NCBI RefSeq assembly: GCF_000012725.1
Contig: NC_007406.1
Coordinates: 62,001-126,000, forward strand
From: Nitrobacter winogradskyi Nb-255
GTDB lineage: Bacteria; Pseudomonadota; Alphaproteobacteria; Rhizobiales; Xanthobacteraceae
DNA length: 64,000 bases
Reading direction: 5' to 3'
Shown piece after piece: positions 47,803 to 58,113 of the stretch. The notes under the pieces are model-generated. The model made no database searches. It was not told the origin of the DNA and was given only the letters and a program-made list of their open reading frames with translations. Numbering within the stretch: position 1 is the stretch's first letter; every line of letters begins with the position of its first letter. Position numbers and translations under genes: made by a program.

Positions 47803-48373
47803 ATCGCCGGCGCGCCGGAGCGGAGAACGGACCGGTTCGCGCATCGCGCTCCGAATCGGCGTCGTGGCCGTGCTGGCCGCGCTGACGGCCGGCTGCTTCC
47901 GGCCGATGTACGCCGAGCGGGGCGATGGCGGTCCGGCTCTTCGCGACAGACTGATGGGCGTCGAGCTTCTGCCGATCGACAAGCCCAATGCGTCGCCGGA
48001 CGCGCGGATCGGGGTCGCCCTTCGCAACGCGCTCGCGTTCAAGCTTTACGGCAACGCCACCGGCGCGCCGCCGACGCACCAGCTCAAGATCCGCTTCGGC
48101 ATCAGCCGGTCGTCGCTGATGCTTGATCCCCGCACCGCGCTGCCCTCCAATGAGAGCTTCGGCATCGATGCGAGCTATCAGTTGATCGAGGTCGCCACCG
48201 GCAAGATCGTCCTCAACGCGACCACTTTCGCCCGCACCTCCTATGACATCCCCGGCCAGTTCCAGCGTTTCGCCCGCGCGCGCGCCTACCGCGACGCGGA
48301 GGACCGCGCCGCCGAGCAGATCGCCGAGAACATCAACACCCGGCTGGCCTCGTTCTTCTACGCCGGCACCTGA
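47789..48373 (+). CDS. lptE: LPS-assembly lipoprotein LptE
   Basis: 194 residues from GTG 47789, which lies within leuS and is preceded by GCGGAGGA. Basic N-terminus, hydrophobic stretch, and a lipobox L-T-A-G-C at about 32-36 make it a lipoprotein of the outer membrane, where LptE plugs LptD. R-P-M-Y-A follows the Cys as usual in this family. Identification rests on the lipobox, size and leuS-lptE-holA order. Confidence 0.88.
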   Translation: MWWGRSPARRSGERTGSRIALRIGVVAVLAALTAGCFRPMYAERGDGGPALRDRLMGVELLPIDKPNASPDARIGVALRNALAFKLYGNATGAPPTHQLKIRFGISRSSLMLDPRTALPSNESFGIDASYQLIEVATGKIVLNATTFARTSYDIPGQFQRFARARAYRDAEDRAAEQIAENINTRLASFFYAGT

Positions 48374-48383
48374 TCGCCGGCGA

Positions 48384-49412
48384 ATGGTCGCGCTGCGCGG
48401 AAAGGACATCGACGGCTTTCTCGCCCGGCCCGATCCGGCCCGGCCGATCATCCTGCTCTACGGTCCCGACGCCGGCCTGGTGCGCGAGCGCGCCAACGCG
48501 CTGATAAGCTCGGCCGTCGAGGATCCGAACGATCCGTTTTCGTTAGTCCGGCTCGACGGCGACGATCTCGCCGCCGAGCCCTCGCGTCTGGTCGACGAGG
48601 CGATGACGGTGCCGCTGTTGGGCGGCCGCCGCGCCATCCGGATCAAGGCGGGGTCACGCAGCTTCGCGAGCGGCGTCGATACGCTGGCGAATTCCACCAT
48701 CCAGGATTGCCGGATCGTGATCGAGGCCGGCGAACTGAGGCCGGAATCGCCGCTGCGCAAGGCCTGCGAGCGGGCGAAGAACGCGGTGGCGATCGCCTGC
48801 TATCCCGACACCGAACGCGATCTGGCGCGGCTGATCGACGAGGAGTTGCGCGCCTCCGACCTGAAGATCGCGCCCGACGCCCGCGCGGCGCTGATGTCGC
48901 TGCTCGGCGGCGACCGTCAGGCCTCGCGCAACGAACTGCGCAAGATCGCCCTCTATGCCCATGGACAAGGCGAGATCACGCTCCTCGATGTCATGGCCGT
49001 GGTCTCCGACGCATCCGACTTCAAGCTCGATCCCGTCATCGACGCCGCCTTCGCCGGCCGGCCGGCGGCGGTCGAAGCCGAATTCGCCAAGGCCATGGTC
49101 GCGGGCACCTATCCGGGCCTCGTCATCTCGGCCGCGCAGCGTTTTGTCGCCGCCCTGCACAAGGCCGCGCTTTTGATGGAAGAAGGCGCGTCGGCCTCAT
49201 CAGCCACTGAGCGCGGATTTCCGCGCCTGCATTTTTCGCGCAAGGCGTCCGTGGAAACGGCGTTGAGCCATTTCAGCGCCCCGCGGCTGGTTCAGGTGAT
49301 GGACCAGCTCGCCCGCGCCGCATTGGAAACCCGCAAGCAGGCAGCGCTGGCGTCGGCGATCACGCAGCGCGCCCTGATGTCGATCGCGGTGAATGCGCGG
49401 CGGAGAGGATAG
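48384..49412 (+). CDS. holA: DNA polymerase III subunit delta
   Basis: 342 residues from ATG 48384, ten bases after lptE. Clamp-loader subunit that opens the beta ring. AAA+-like domain I with L-Y-G-P-D-A-G-L-V-R-E-R, G-D-R-Q-A-S-R-N-E-L-R-K in the Sensor-1 region, and a helical C-terminal collar. Convergent with parB; no clear terminator in the 68 bp between. Confidence 0.92.
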   Translation: MVALRGKDIDGFLARPDPARPIILLYGPDAGLVRERANALISSAVEDPNDPFSLVRLDGDDLAAEPSRLVDEAMTVPLLGGRRAIRIKAGSRSFASGVDTLANSTIQDCRIVIEAGELRPESPLRKACERAKNAVAIACYPDTERDLARLIDEELRASDLKIAPDARAALMSLLGGDRQASRNELRKIALYAHGQGEITLLDVMAVVSDASDFKLDPVIDAAFAGRPAAVEAEFAKAMVAGTYPGLVISAAQRFVAALHKAALLMEEGASASSATERGFPRLHFSRKASVETALSHFSAPRLVQVMDQLARAALETRKQAALASAITQRALMSIAVNARRRG

Positions 49413-49480
49413 AGTTGATACGAAGCGCCTGCTCCTCCCCATCGTCCCGCTCTTGCGGCGAGAGGTGAAACAAGCTCGGG

Positions 49481-50362
49481 TCACCCCTTCGGATCCAGCC
49501 TTTTCAGAATCTCGTCAAGCTGGTCGAGATCGCGATAGCGAATCTGCACGACGCCGCCGGGATCTTTGTGATCCACCGTCACGGCGAGGCCGAGCGCGTC
49601 GCTGACGCGCTTTTCCAGCGCCAGCGTATCGGAGTCCTTCCGCGCCTTGTCGGCTCGCGCCTTCTGCGGCTTGCGCTCGGCGGCGCCATCCTCGTGCGCG
49701 AGCGCCTCGGCCTGCCGCACGTTGAGGCCTTCCGCGATGATACGCTTCGCCGCCGTGGAAGGATCAGGCATGCCGATCAGCGCGCGCGCATGGCCCGCCG
49801 ACAGTTCGCCGGATGCAATCAGCGCCCGCACATCGTCCGGCAGTTTCGTCAGCCGCATCATGTTGGCGACATGGCTGCGGCTCTTGCCGACGATCTTCGC
49901 GATGTCGTCTTGGGTACGGTTGAATTCATTGGCGAGCGCGTGATAGCCCTGCGCCTCTTCCATGGCGTTGAGATCCTCGCGCTGCACGTTCTCGACGATC
50001 GCGATCTCGAGCGCGACATGATCGCTGACGTCGACCGGTACGATCGGGACCTCATGCAGCCCCGCGGATTGCGCCGCGCGCCAGCGGCGCTCGCCCGCGA
50101 TGATCTCAAAGCGATCCTGCATCCCCTTCACGGGCCGCACCACGATCGGCTGGATGACGCCGTGCTGCTTGATGGAGTCCGACAGCTCGGCAAGCTCGAC
50201 ATCGGAAAACGTGCGCCGTGGATTGCGCGGATTGGGACTCAGGAATTCGATCGGCACCTTCCGCTGCACGCGCGGACGCTCGGCGTGGGCGGCCTCGCCG
50301 CCGACGTCGCCGATCAGGCTTGCAAGGCCGCGCCCCAGTCGCGAACGCGCTTCATCGGCCAT
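49481..50362 (-). CDS. parB: Chromosome partitioning protein ParB
   Basis: 293 residues from M-A-D-E-A-R (ATG 50362; an ATG at 50383 is also in frame). CTP-binding ParB/Srx domain with N-P-R-N-P-R-R, I-A-G-E-R-R-W-R-A-A; HTH K-S-R-S-H-V-A-N-M-M-R-L; linker rich in Lys/Arg; C-terminal dimer domain. Binds parS (52331) and slides as a clamp. parA lies 297 bp upstream, a gap filled by an R1 and an R2 repeat. Confidence 0.96.
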   Translation of the reverse strand: MADEARSRLGRGLASLIGDVGGEAAHAERPRVQRKVPIEFLSPNPRNPRRTFSDVELAELSDSIKQHGVIQPIVVRPVKGMQDRFEIIAGERRWRAAQSAGLHEVPIVPVDVSDHVALEIAIVENVQREDLNAMEEAQGYHALANEFNRTQDDIAKIVGKSRSHVANMMRLTKLPDDVRALIASGELSAGHARALIGMPDPSTAAKRIIAEGLNVRQAEALAHEDGAAERKPQKARADKARKDSDTLALEKRVSDALGLAVTVDHKDPGGVVQIRYRDLDQLDEILKRLDPKG

Positions 50363-50454
50363 CGCCGGCTTCCTCGGATTCAACTCACGCTCCTGACTTT
50401 GCCCTGAAGTCCGATCACTCGCGCACGACGCCGATCGTGCGGGATGGGAAAACC

Positions 50455-50560
50455 TAGAGCCTTTTCGCTTCTGATGGAATCAGAAGCGAGGCTCTAGATC
50501 ATTGTTTTGACGCATTTTCTTCACGCGAACCGGTATCCGCTTCGCTCGAAAACGCTATAG
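50455..50560 (+). repeat. R1 dispersed repeat, short form, between parA and parB
   Basis: TAGAGCC-TTTTCGCTTCTGATG ... GAAAACGCTATAG, nearly identical to 3870-3974. Confidence 0.85.
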
Positions 50561-50610
50561 AGCGGCGGCCGGTCAAATGGAATCAGCGCCGCCGCTCCAG
50601 TTAATTGATT

Positions 50611-50663
50611 GAGCATCGGATTTATCCCGAAACCGGTTCCCACTTTCGGGTCCGATGCTCTAA
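50611..50663 (+). repeat. R2 dispersed repeat, ending at the parA stop
   Basis: GAGCATCGGA-TTTATCCCGAAACCGG ... TCCGATGCTC-TAA. The ends pair perfectly (10 bp), and the following CTA is the TAG stop of parA (50660-50662). Confidence 0.85.
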
Positions 50664-51517
50664 TGCGCCATGCGCAATTCACGCTCGCGCTGGATCACCT
50701 CGGTCGCGAGTTTCAGATAGGCTTCGCTGCCGCTGCATTTGAGATCATAGACCAGCACCGGCTTGCCGTAGGACGGCGCTTCCGAAATACGCACGTTACG
50801 CGGGATCATGGTGTCGTAAACCTTCGAGCCCATGAACTGGCGCACGTCGGCGACCACCTGGTTCGACAGGTTGTTGCGCGAGTCGAACATGGTGAGCACG
50901 ATGCCGTGGATCGACAGGTTGGGATTGAGCGTGGAGCGCACCTGCTCGACGGTCTGCAATAGCTGCGACAGGCCTTCGAGAGCGAAGAACTCGCATTGCA
51001 GCGGCACGAGGATCGCATCCGACGCCGCCATCGCGTTGACGGTGAGAAGATTGAGCGACGGCGGACAGTCGATCAGCACATAGGTGTAGTCGGCGGCATA
51101 GGCCGCGTTGCCGTTGAGCGCGGTGATCGCATCACGCAACCGGAAGGCGCGGTCCTTCGCGGCGCCAAGCTCAAGCTCCAGACCGGAGAGGTCCATGGTC
51201 GAGGCGGCGATGTGCAGGCGCGGCACCGCGGTCGGCACCACGGCGTCGCGCAGCGGCGCTTCGCCGATCAGCACGTCATAGGTGGACACGTTGCGGTCGC
51301 GCCGGTCGATGCCGAGCCCCGTGGAGGCGTTGCCCTGCGGATCGAGGTCGACGATCAGGACACGCTCGCCGATCGCGGCCAACGCCGTGCCGAGATTGAT
51401 CGCGGTGGTGGTCTTGCCGACACCGCCCTTCTGATTGGCGAGCGAAATGATGCGGGGATGGCGGGCGCGCCACCGGCCTTGGTCGTCACGCGGGTCGATA
51501 TCGTCAATTACCGTCAT
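50660..51517 (-). CDS. parA: Chromosome partitioning ATPase ParA
   Basis: 285 residues from ATG 51517. Deviant Walker A K-G-G-V-G-K-T-T-T, switch I-like D-L-D-P-Q-G-N-A-S, and V-L-I-D-C-P-P-S. No N-terminal HTH, so a chromosomal type I ParA without autorepressor domain. The start overlaps the rsmG stop (ATGA), which sets the start; an ATG at 51529 is in frame. The TAG stop belongs to an R2 repeat. Confidence 0.96.
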   Translation of the reverse strand: MTVIDDIDPRDDQGRWRARHPRIISLANQKGGVGKTTTAINLGTALAAIGERVLIVDLDPQGNASTGLGIDRRDRNVSTYDVLIGEAPLRDAVVPTAVPRLHIAASTMDLSGLELELGAAKDRAFRLRDAITALNGNAAYAADYTYVLIDCPPSLNLLTVNAMAASDAILVPLQCEFFALEGLSQLLQTVEQVRSTLNPNLSIHGIVLTMFDSRNNLSNQVVADVRQFMGSKVYDTMIPRNVRISEAPSYGKPVLVYDLKCSGSEAYLKLATEVIQRERELRMAH

Positions 51518-52212
51518 GAACCACGCCATGCCTGCCTTGCGCCACGACGATCGCGCCGCTCGATATGATCGAACTCGGCGATCCGGCCTTGTCCGCCGGT
51601 GCAGCTTGAATGAATCCGAGGTTCGATGTTCCAATATCTGGTGGCTTCCGTCAACTCAGCTTCTACATCTTGTCCTTTGAGAAACAAGGCCTTAGCACCC
51701 TTGTTCACCAGCGGCTCTACGAAACCAAGTAGCACTTGTAGAGGCGCCAGCGCGCGCGCGGTCACGCAATCGATCCGATCCTCCGATCTGTCCACATAAT
51801 CCCCGATATCCATCAGGTGAACGGAGGCTGGCGACGCGGTGATCCGCACGGCCTCACGGAGAAAGGCCGCTTTCTTGGCATTGCGCTCGACCAGATCGAC
51901 CCGCGCGCCTTCAATATCCGCCAGCGCGCAGGCCAGCACCACGCCGGGAAAGCCGCCGCCGCTGCCGAGATCGGCCCAGCATTTGGCCTGCGGAGCCAGC
52001 GCCAAAAGCTGAAGCGAATCGGCGATGTGGCGGGTCCAGAGCTGGGGCAACGTCGAGGACGCCACGAGATTGGTTTTTGTCTGCCATTGCACCAGCAGAT
52101 CCACATAGGCATCCAGCCGCGCCTCGGTCTCGGACGAAACGGGGGTCAGCGCCAGCGCGGCCGCCTTGTCTGTGGCCGAACATGGCGAGTACTTTTGCAG
52201 GGGCGCGGACAT
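51514..52212 (-). CDS. rsmG: 16S rRNA (guanine527-N7)-methyltransferase RsmG
   Basis: 232 residues from ATG 52212 (ATG 52224 possible). SAM motif W-A-D-L-G-S-G-G-G-F-P-G-V-V-L-A; V-D-L-V-E-R-N-A-K-K-A-A-F-L; T-A-R-A-L-A-P-L. Also called gidB. The open frame runs on to 52590 through the parS site, but that part is not coding. Overlaps parA by ATGA. Confidence 0.95.
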   Translation of the reverse strand: MSAPLQKYSPCSATDKAAALALTPVSSETEARLDAYVDLLVQWQTKTNLVASSTLPQLWTRHIADSLQLLALAPQAKCWADLGSGGGFPGVVLACALADIEGARVDLVERNAKKAAFLREAVRITASPASVHLMDIGDYVDRSEDRIDCVTARALAPLQVLLGFVEPLVNKGAKALFLKGQDVEAELTEATRYWNIEPRIHSSCTGGQGRIAEFDHIERRDRRGARQAWRGS

Positions 52213-52330
52213 TCCATCCAGCATAGACGCGTCTCGGATTCCTGGCCAGACGTTTAGGCGACGGGGATATGGATCAGTCGGCCATTGGCCGACAGCCCTC
52301 TGCCGCGTTGCGGCTACCTCCCTTTGCGGA

Positions 52331-52346
52331 TGTTTCACGTGAAACA
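52331..52346. promoter_or_regulatory. parS centromere site
   Basis: TGTTTCACGTGAAACA, a perfect 16-bp match to the bacterial parS consensus; the palindrome extends three bases on each side (GGA / TCC). It lies between mnmG and rsmG, 2 kb from parB. Confidence 0.93.
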
Positions 52347-52369
52347 TCCGATCCGATCGAGGACGATCA

Positions 52370-54241
52370 TCACGCCGAGGCGGCTGTTCGCTGTCGTGCT
52401 TCCCGGCGCAGATAGGCCGCCAGAATCCCCAAAGCGGCGGGGGTGATTCCATCGAGGCGGCCCGCCTGCCCCACGGTAAGCGGCTGAGCCTTTTCCAGCC
52501 GGTTTCTCGCTTCGTTGGAGAGACCCGGCACCGCGCTGTAGTCGATCTCGGTGAGAACCAACCCCTCGTCACGGCGGAATGCTTCGACATCGGCGGCCTG
52601 TCGCTTCAGATAGACATCATACTTGGCGTCGATCTCCAGATGCTCGGCAATCGCGGGATCAATGGCCGAGAGTTCGGGCCAGATCGCGGCCACCTCGCGC
52701 CAGCCGATCTCCGGATAGGACAACAGTTCGAACGCGGACCGGCGATGGCCGTCGCGATTGAGCGAGAGTCCGTGTCGGGCGGCCTCGTTCGGCGTCACCG
52801 ACAGCGACATCGCCCCTTGCTTTGCCGCCTGCAAGGCCGCCATCTTGGCCCGATGATACGCCGCGCGTCCCGCCCCGACGCATCCGAGGGCAATTCCCCT
52901 GTCCGTCAGCCGCTGGTCGGCGTTGTCGGCCCGGAGCGTCAGACGATATTCGGCGCGAGAGGTGAACATCCGATAGGGCTCGGTGATCCCTCGGGTCACG
53001 AGATCATCGATCATCACCCCGAGATAACCGTCGGCGCGATCGAACACCACCGGATCGCCGCCGCCCGCTGCCAACGCCGCGTTCAGACCCGCGACAAGGC
53101 CCTGCGCCGCCGCTTCCTCATAACCGGTGGTGCCGTTGATCTGGCCGGCCAGGAACAGCCCTCGCATTCGCCGGGTCTGCAAAGTCGGCTCAAGTTCGCG
53201 AGGATCGACATGGTCGTATTCGATGGCATAACCCGGCCGGGTCATTTTCACGTTCTCAAGGCCGGGGATCGTCGCAAGAATGGCGAGCTGGACCTCCTCC
53301 GGCAGCGAGGTGGAAATCCCGTTGGGATAAACCGTCGCATCGTCGAGACCTTCCGGCTCCAGAAAGACCTGGTGCCCGTCGCGATCACCGAAGCGGACCA
53401 CCTTATCCTCGATCGACGGGCAATAGCGCGGACCTGAACTGGTGATCTGGCCGGAATAGATCGGCGAACGATGCACATTGGTCCGGATCAGATCATGCGT
53501 CGCCGGTGTGGTGCGGGTGATGCCGCATTGAATCTGAGGCGTGGTGATCCGCGCGGTCAGCACCGAAAACGGCTCCGGCGGGTCGTCTCCGGGTTGCATC
53601 TCCACCGCGGCCCAGTCGATCGTCGTGCCGTCAAGCCGCGGCGGGGTTCCGGTCTTCAGCCGGCCAAGCGCGAAACCGATCCGCTCGAACGAGGCGGAAA
53701 GGCCGAGCGCCGGCGCCTCGTCGACTCGTCCCGCCGGCCAGCTTTTCTCGCCGAGATGGATCAGACCGCGCAGAAAGGTTCCGGTGGTGACGACCACCGC
53801 CGCGGACTTGATCCGCCGGCCGTCGGTCAGGCGAACGCCGGCGATCCTCCCGCCGGAGACAATCAAGTCGTCCGCCTCGCCGTCGATCACTTCGAGGTTC
53901 GCGGTTTCACGAATCGCAGCCTGCATCGCGGCGGCATAGAGCTTGCGATCCTCCTGGGCGCGCGGACCCCGCACCGCCGGTCCCTTGCGACGATTGAGCA
54001 TCCGGAACTGGATGCCGCCGGCATCGGCGATGCGCGCCATCAAACCGTCGAGGGCATCGACCTCCCGCACCAGATGGCCCTTTCCGAGACCGCCGATCGC
54101 GGGGTTGCACGACATCGCGCCGATGGTGGCAAAGCGATGGGTGACCAGCGCGGTTCGCGCGCCGGTTCGCGCGGAAGCGGCCGCGGCCTCGCAGCCGGCG
54201 TGACCACCCCCGATAACGATGACGTCAAATGATGCTGTCAT
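52370..54241 (-). CDS. mnmG: tRNA uridine-5-carboxymethylaminomethyl modification protein MnmG
   Basis: 623 residues. FAD motif [63 protein letters not shown] (spans about 370-390). Works with MnmE on wobble U34. Formerly gidA. A CtrA-like site and a degenerate parS lie upstream. Confidence 0.97.
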   Translation of the reverse strand: MTASFDVIVIGGGHAGCEAAAASARTGARTALVTHRFATIGAMSCNPAIGGLGKGHLVREVDALDGLMARIADAGGIQFRMLNRRKGPAVRGPRAQEDRKLYAAAMQAAIRETANLEVIDGEADDLIVSGGRIAGVRLTDGRRIKSAAVVVTTGTFLRGLIHLGEKSWPAGRVDEAPALGLSASFERIGFALGRLKTGTPPRLDGTTIDWAAVEMQPGDDPPEPFSVLTARITTPQIQCGITRTTPATHDLIRTNVHRSPIYSGQITSSGPRYCPSIEDKVVRFGDRDGHQVFLEPEGLDDATVYPNGISTSLPEEVQLAILATIPGLENVKMTRPGYAIEYDHVDPRELEPTLQTRRMRGLFLAGQINGTTGYEEAAAQGLVAGLNAALAAGGGDPVVFDRADGYLGVMIDDLVTRGITEPYRMFTSRAEYRLTLRADNADQRLTDRGIALGCVGAGRAAYHRAKMAALQAAKQGAMSLSVTPNEAARHGLSLNRDGHRRSAFELLSYPEIGWREVAAIWPELSAIDPAIAEHLEIDAKYDVYLKRQAADVEAFRRDEGLVLTEIDYSAVPGLSNEARNRLEKAQPLTVGQAGRLDGITPAALGILAAYLRREARQRTAASA

Positions 54242-54324
54242 CAGCCTCTCGCACGTTTTCCCGAGCGACTTTTATCGCACGCGCGAAAGATGCGAAAGTT
54301 TGGATTTGAGGGAGACCGAGTCAG

Positions 54325-54339
54325 TGTTTCACGTGAACA
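54325..54339. promoter_or_regulatory. Degenerate parS-like site
   Basis: TGTTTCACGTGAACA, i.e. parS with one A missing in the second arm. 84 bp upstream of mnmG and 2 kb from the perfect site. Confidence 0.6.
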
Positions 54340-54371
54340 TCGCGTCACCGCTCTTTGAGCAAACGCGATGG

Positions 54372-54386
54372 TTAATGCATCATTAA
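54372..54386. promoter_or_regulatory. Candidate CtrA-binding site (TTAA-N7-TTAA)
   Basis: TTAA-TGCATCA-TTAA, exact consensus, 131 bp upstream of the mnmG start in the mnmE-mnmG gap. Confidence 0.5.
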
Positions 54387-54401
54387 AATGAACTGAATTC
54401 A

Positions 54402-55772
54402 TTATTTACCGATGCAGAACTCCTTAAAAAGTGAATCGAGAATATCATCTATATCGACACGGCCGAGCAGCCGTCCCATGAGATGAATCGCTATTCGTAA
54501 TTCCTCGGCCACAAGCTCGTCGCCCCGGCCCGCCAGCGTTTCCGCCTTTGCCAGCGATGCGACGGCATCCCGCAATATGTTGCGGTGCCGCAAGCGCGTG
54601 ATCACACCCGCCTCGCTCGATCCAAGCAGCTTTTCCGCGAAGGCCGTCAGCGCCGACACCAGATCATCAACGCCGTCGCCCCGCGACGCCGAAATACGGA
54701 ACCGCCACGGCGGCGCGCTCTGTCCGGCTTTCGTCTCGAACCGCCCCGGCTTCGCCCCATCATTCTCCGGGCCCGCAAGATCGATCTTGTTGCGTATCAG
54801 CCAGAGCGACGTCTCCCCAGAACGAATCGTTTGGTCCGGCTCACCGCCATGATCATCCGAAAGCCACAACACCAGATCCGCCTTCGCGACGCGATCGCGG
54901 GCCCGCCGCACGCCCTCCTGCTCAACGGGATCGTCAGTCTCGCGAATGCCCGCCGTATCGATGAGCGTCACCGGATAACCGTCGAGATCGAGATACACCT
55001 CTATGATGTCACGCGTCGTTCCCGCGTGCGGCGAAACGATTGCCGCTTCGCGACGGGCCAGACGATTGAGCAGCGTCGACTTGCCCGCGTTCGGCGGGCC
55101 GGCGATCGCGACCGTCAGGCCGTCGCGCAGGCGCTCGCCCCGCGCTGAAGCCGCAAGGGTTTGCTCGATCTCGCGACGAAGCTGCGCGATCTTTTCCAGC
55201 GCCGGTCTCGCGAGATCCTCCGGCACATCCTCTTCATCGGCGAAATCGATTCCGGCTTCGATCAAAGCCGAGGCATCGATCAGCTCCTTGCGCCAACCGC
55301 GCGCGCGATCGCCGAGCAGACCCTGCAACTGGCGCAAGGCCTGACGGCGCTGGCGGTCGGTGTCCGCATGAATCAGGTCATCGAGGCCCTCGGCTTCGGT
55401 GAGATCGATCTTGCCGTTCTCGAAAGCGCGCCGTGTAAACTCTCCCGGCTCCGCCGCGCGCGCATCGTCGATCGACGACAGCGCCGCGATCAAGGCATTC
55501 ACCACCGCGCGGCTACCGTGAACGTGAAACTCCGCGATATCCTCGCCGGTTGCGCTCGCAGGCGCGGGAAACCACAGGATGACAGCGTCATCGATCGCTT
55601 CACCAACGCTGTCGCGCAGCAAGACACGCTTCGCCGTGCGCGCAGCCGGAATGGCGCCTGCGAGTTTACGAAGCGCGGTCCCGGCCTGCGAACCCGACGC
55701 GCGCACGACAGCAATCGCCGACGGCGGCCGGCCCGATGACAGCGCGAAGATGGTTTGCTCTCGTGGATGCAT
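54402..55772 (-). CDS. mnmE: tRNA modification GTPase MnmE
   Basis: 456 residues. N-terminal tetrahydrofolate-binding domain ([23 protein letters not shown]); inserted G domain with [13 protein letters not shown] and N-K-I-D; C-terminal C-I-G-K, the hallmark. Partner of MnmG. Formerly trmE. Same strand as mnmG; R1 repeat directly upstream. Confidence 0.97.
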
Positions 55773-55792
55773 GACTTATGTCTTTAAACCTG

Positions 55793-55920
55793 GAGCGTTT
55801 TCAAGCGAAGCATGTCCTCGGGCTTGACCCGAGGATGGACACCGCTTCGCGTGAGGAAAACGCGTCAAATCAAAATCATGGAGCCCACTTCTGATTCTAT
55901 CAGAAGCGGAAAGGCTCTAT
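55793..55920 (-). repeat. R1 dispersed repeat, long form
   Basis: GAGCGTTTTCAAGCG ... CTCGGGCTTGACCCGAG ... CTTCTGATTCTATCAGAAG, end GGCTCTA. It lies in the mnmE/DUF255-gene gap. Confidence 0.85.
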
Positions 55921-56014
55921 GGCTTGAATTGCATCGATGGCCGGACTTCAAAGTTATCGCGACATACACGCCGTGCCCTTCCTGTTTCGTGGATTATCCG
56001 AAGGACCTCCCGAC

Positions 56015-58045
56015 ATGAACCAAGCCGCTGGAAGCTCAGGCCGTCTTGCTAACCGTCTGTCCGCGGAAACCAGTCCCTATCTGCTGCAACACCAGCACAA
56101 TCCCGTCGACTGGTGGCCGTGGGGACCGGAAGCGCTCGCCGAAGCGCAGCGCAGCAACCGTCCGATCCTGCTGTCGATCGGTTACGCCGCCTGTCACTGG
56201 TGCCATGTCATGGCGCACGAAAGCTTCGAGGACGACGACGTCGCCGCGGTGATGAACGAACTGTTCGTCTGCATCAAGGTCGATCGCGAGGAGCGGCCGG
56301 ATATCGATCAGATCTATATGAGCGCGCTGCATCATCTCGGCGAACAGGGCGGCTGGCCGCTGACGATGTTTCTGTCGCCCGACGGATCGCCGTTCTGGGG
56401 CGGCACGTACTTTCCAAAGCTGCCGGACTTCGGCCGTCCGGCCTTCACCGATGTTCTGCAATCGGTGGCGCGGGTTTTTCGCGATCAGCCCGACCAAATC
56501 GCACGCCATCGCGACACGTTGATCGCTCGGCTCTCCGAGCGTGCGACGACCAAAAGCCCGGCTAACCTCGGCGTCGCCGAACTCAATAACGCGGCCGTCG
56601 CCATCATGCGTTCAACCGATCCGGTGAACGGCGGCCTCCGTGGCGCACCGAAGTTTCCCCAATGCTCCGTGCTGGAACTTCTCTGGCGCGCCGGCGCTCG
56701 CACCCGTGACGACCGCTTCTTTGCGGCTACCACGCTGACCCTGACACGGATGAGTCAGGGCGGCATCTACGACCACATTGGCGGTGGCTATGCGCGCTAT
56801 TCGGTCGATGACAGGTGGCTGGTGCCGCACTTCGAAAAGATGCTTTACGACAATGCGCAGATCCTTGATCTGCTCGCGCTCGATTATGCGCGCAGCAAGA
56901 ATCCGCTTTACCGTGAGCGGGCGATCGAAACGGTCGATTGGCTGCGCCGGGAAATGCTGACAGCGGAAGGTGGCTTTGCTTCGTCGCTCGACGCGGACTC
57001 CGAAGGCGAGGAGGGCAGGTTCTATGTCTGGTCGCTGAGCGAGATCGACGATGTGTTGGGCGCCGCCGACGCCGCTGATTTCGCCGCGCGATACGACATC
57101 ACGGCAAACGGCAACTTCGAGCGACGCAACATTCCCAATCGCCTCAAGAGCATCGACGTCGCCAACGACGATAGCGCTCACATGCGCGCGCTGCGCAAGA
57201 AGCTGCTGGTGCGTCGTGAAAGCCGGGTTCGTCCCGGACTCGATGACAAGATACTCGCCGACTGGAATGGTTTGATGATCGCCGCTCTCGTTCACGGGGC
57301 CTGCGTCTTCGACAAGCCGGACTGGTTGCGGATCGCCCGCGCCGCCTACGACTTCATTCGGACCATGATGACCCGTGACGGGCGGCTGGGGCATTCCTGG
57401 CGCGAGGGCAGGCTTTTGATTCCGGCGCTCGCTTCCGACTACGCCACGATGGCGCGCGCCGCGCTTGCATTGTTCGAGGCCACAGGCGACGGCACATTCC
57501 TCGAGCAGGCGCTACGCTGGCAATCCACGCTGGACACTCACTACGCCGACGCCGCGCATGGCGGCTATTATCTGACGGCCGACGACGCCGAGGGGTTGAT
57601 CGTGCGGCCGCATTCGAGCGAAGACGACGCCATCCCCAACCACGACGGAGTGATTGCACAAAACCTGGTGCGTCTCGCCGCGCTGACCGGTGATGCGAAA
57701 TGGCGCGACCGGATCGACAGCCACTTCGCCGCCTTGCTGCCGCGCGCGACCGAGAAGGGCTTTGGTCAGCTCTCGCTGATGAATGCGCTCGATCTCCGTC
57801 TCACTGGCGCGGAGATCGTCGTGGCCGGCGAGGATGCACAAGCCGCCGCGCTGCTCGGCGCCGCGCGAAAACTGCCGTACGCGACAAGCATCGTGCTTCA
57901 TGCTCCACATGCCGATGCGCTACCGGCCGATCATCCGGCGCGCGCAAAGCTTTCGGCCGTGGCGCAGAGCGCCGCCTTCATCTGCCGCGGTCAGTCCTGC
58001 TCGCTGCCGGTCACGCAACCCGATGCGCTCAACGAGCTCATGTAA
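56015..58045 (+). CDS. DUF255 / YyaL-type thioredoxin-domain protein
   Basis: 676 residues from ATG 56015. N-terminal Thioredox_DsbH domain: [14 protein letters not shown], then A-C-H-W-C-H-V-M with the C-x2-C pair, G-W-P-L-T-M-F-L and G-G-T-Y-F-P. The rest is an (alpha/alpha)6 barrel resembling glycosidase/epimerase folds ([23 protein letters not shown]). The human relative is spermatogenesis-associated SPATA20; molecular function is unknown. Divergent from mnmE and convergent with rho. Confidence 0.88.
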   Translation: MNQAAGSSGRLANRLSAETSPYLLQHQHNPVDWWPWGPEALAEAQRSNRPILLSIGYAACHWCHVMAHESFEDDDVAAVMNELFVCIKVDREERPDIDQIYMSALHHLGEQGGWPLTMFLSPDGSPFWGGTYFPKLPDFGRPAFTDVLQSVARVFRDQPDQIARHRDTLIARLSERATTKSPANLGVAELNNAAVAIMRSTDPVNGGLRGAPKFPQCSVLELLWRAGARTRDDRFFAATTLTLTRMSQGGIYDHIGGGYARYSVDDRWLVPHFEKMLYDNAQILDLLALDYARSKNPLYRERAIETVDWLRREMLTAEGGFASSLDADSEGEEGRFYVWSLSEIDDVLGAADAADFAARYDITANGNFERRNIPNRLKSIDVANDDSAHMRALRKKLLVRRESRVRPGLDDKILADWNGLMIAALVHGACVFDKPDWLRIARAAYDFIRTMMTRDGRLGHSWREGRLLIPALASDYATMARAALALFEATGDGTFLEQALRWQSTLDTHYADAAHGGYYLTADDAEGLIVRPHSSEDDAIPNHDGVIAQNLVRLAALTGDAKWRDRIDSHFAALLPRATEKGFGQLSLMNALDLRLTGAEIVVAGEDAQAAALLGAARKLPYATSIVLHAPHADALPADHPARAKLSAVAQSAAFICRGQSCSLPVTQPDALNELM

Positions 58046-58113
58046 GGATCGAAACGGCTGGAAATCTGAACACTGTCGCTCGCGCGAGCGCTGCTCGCCC
58101 CGATCGATGGCGA

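Noticed and set aside
52213..52590. Upstream extension of the rsmG frame
   Set aside because: It reads through the parS palindrome and the mnmG 3' end; the conserved RsmG part starts after it.
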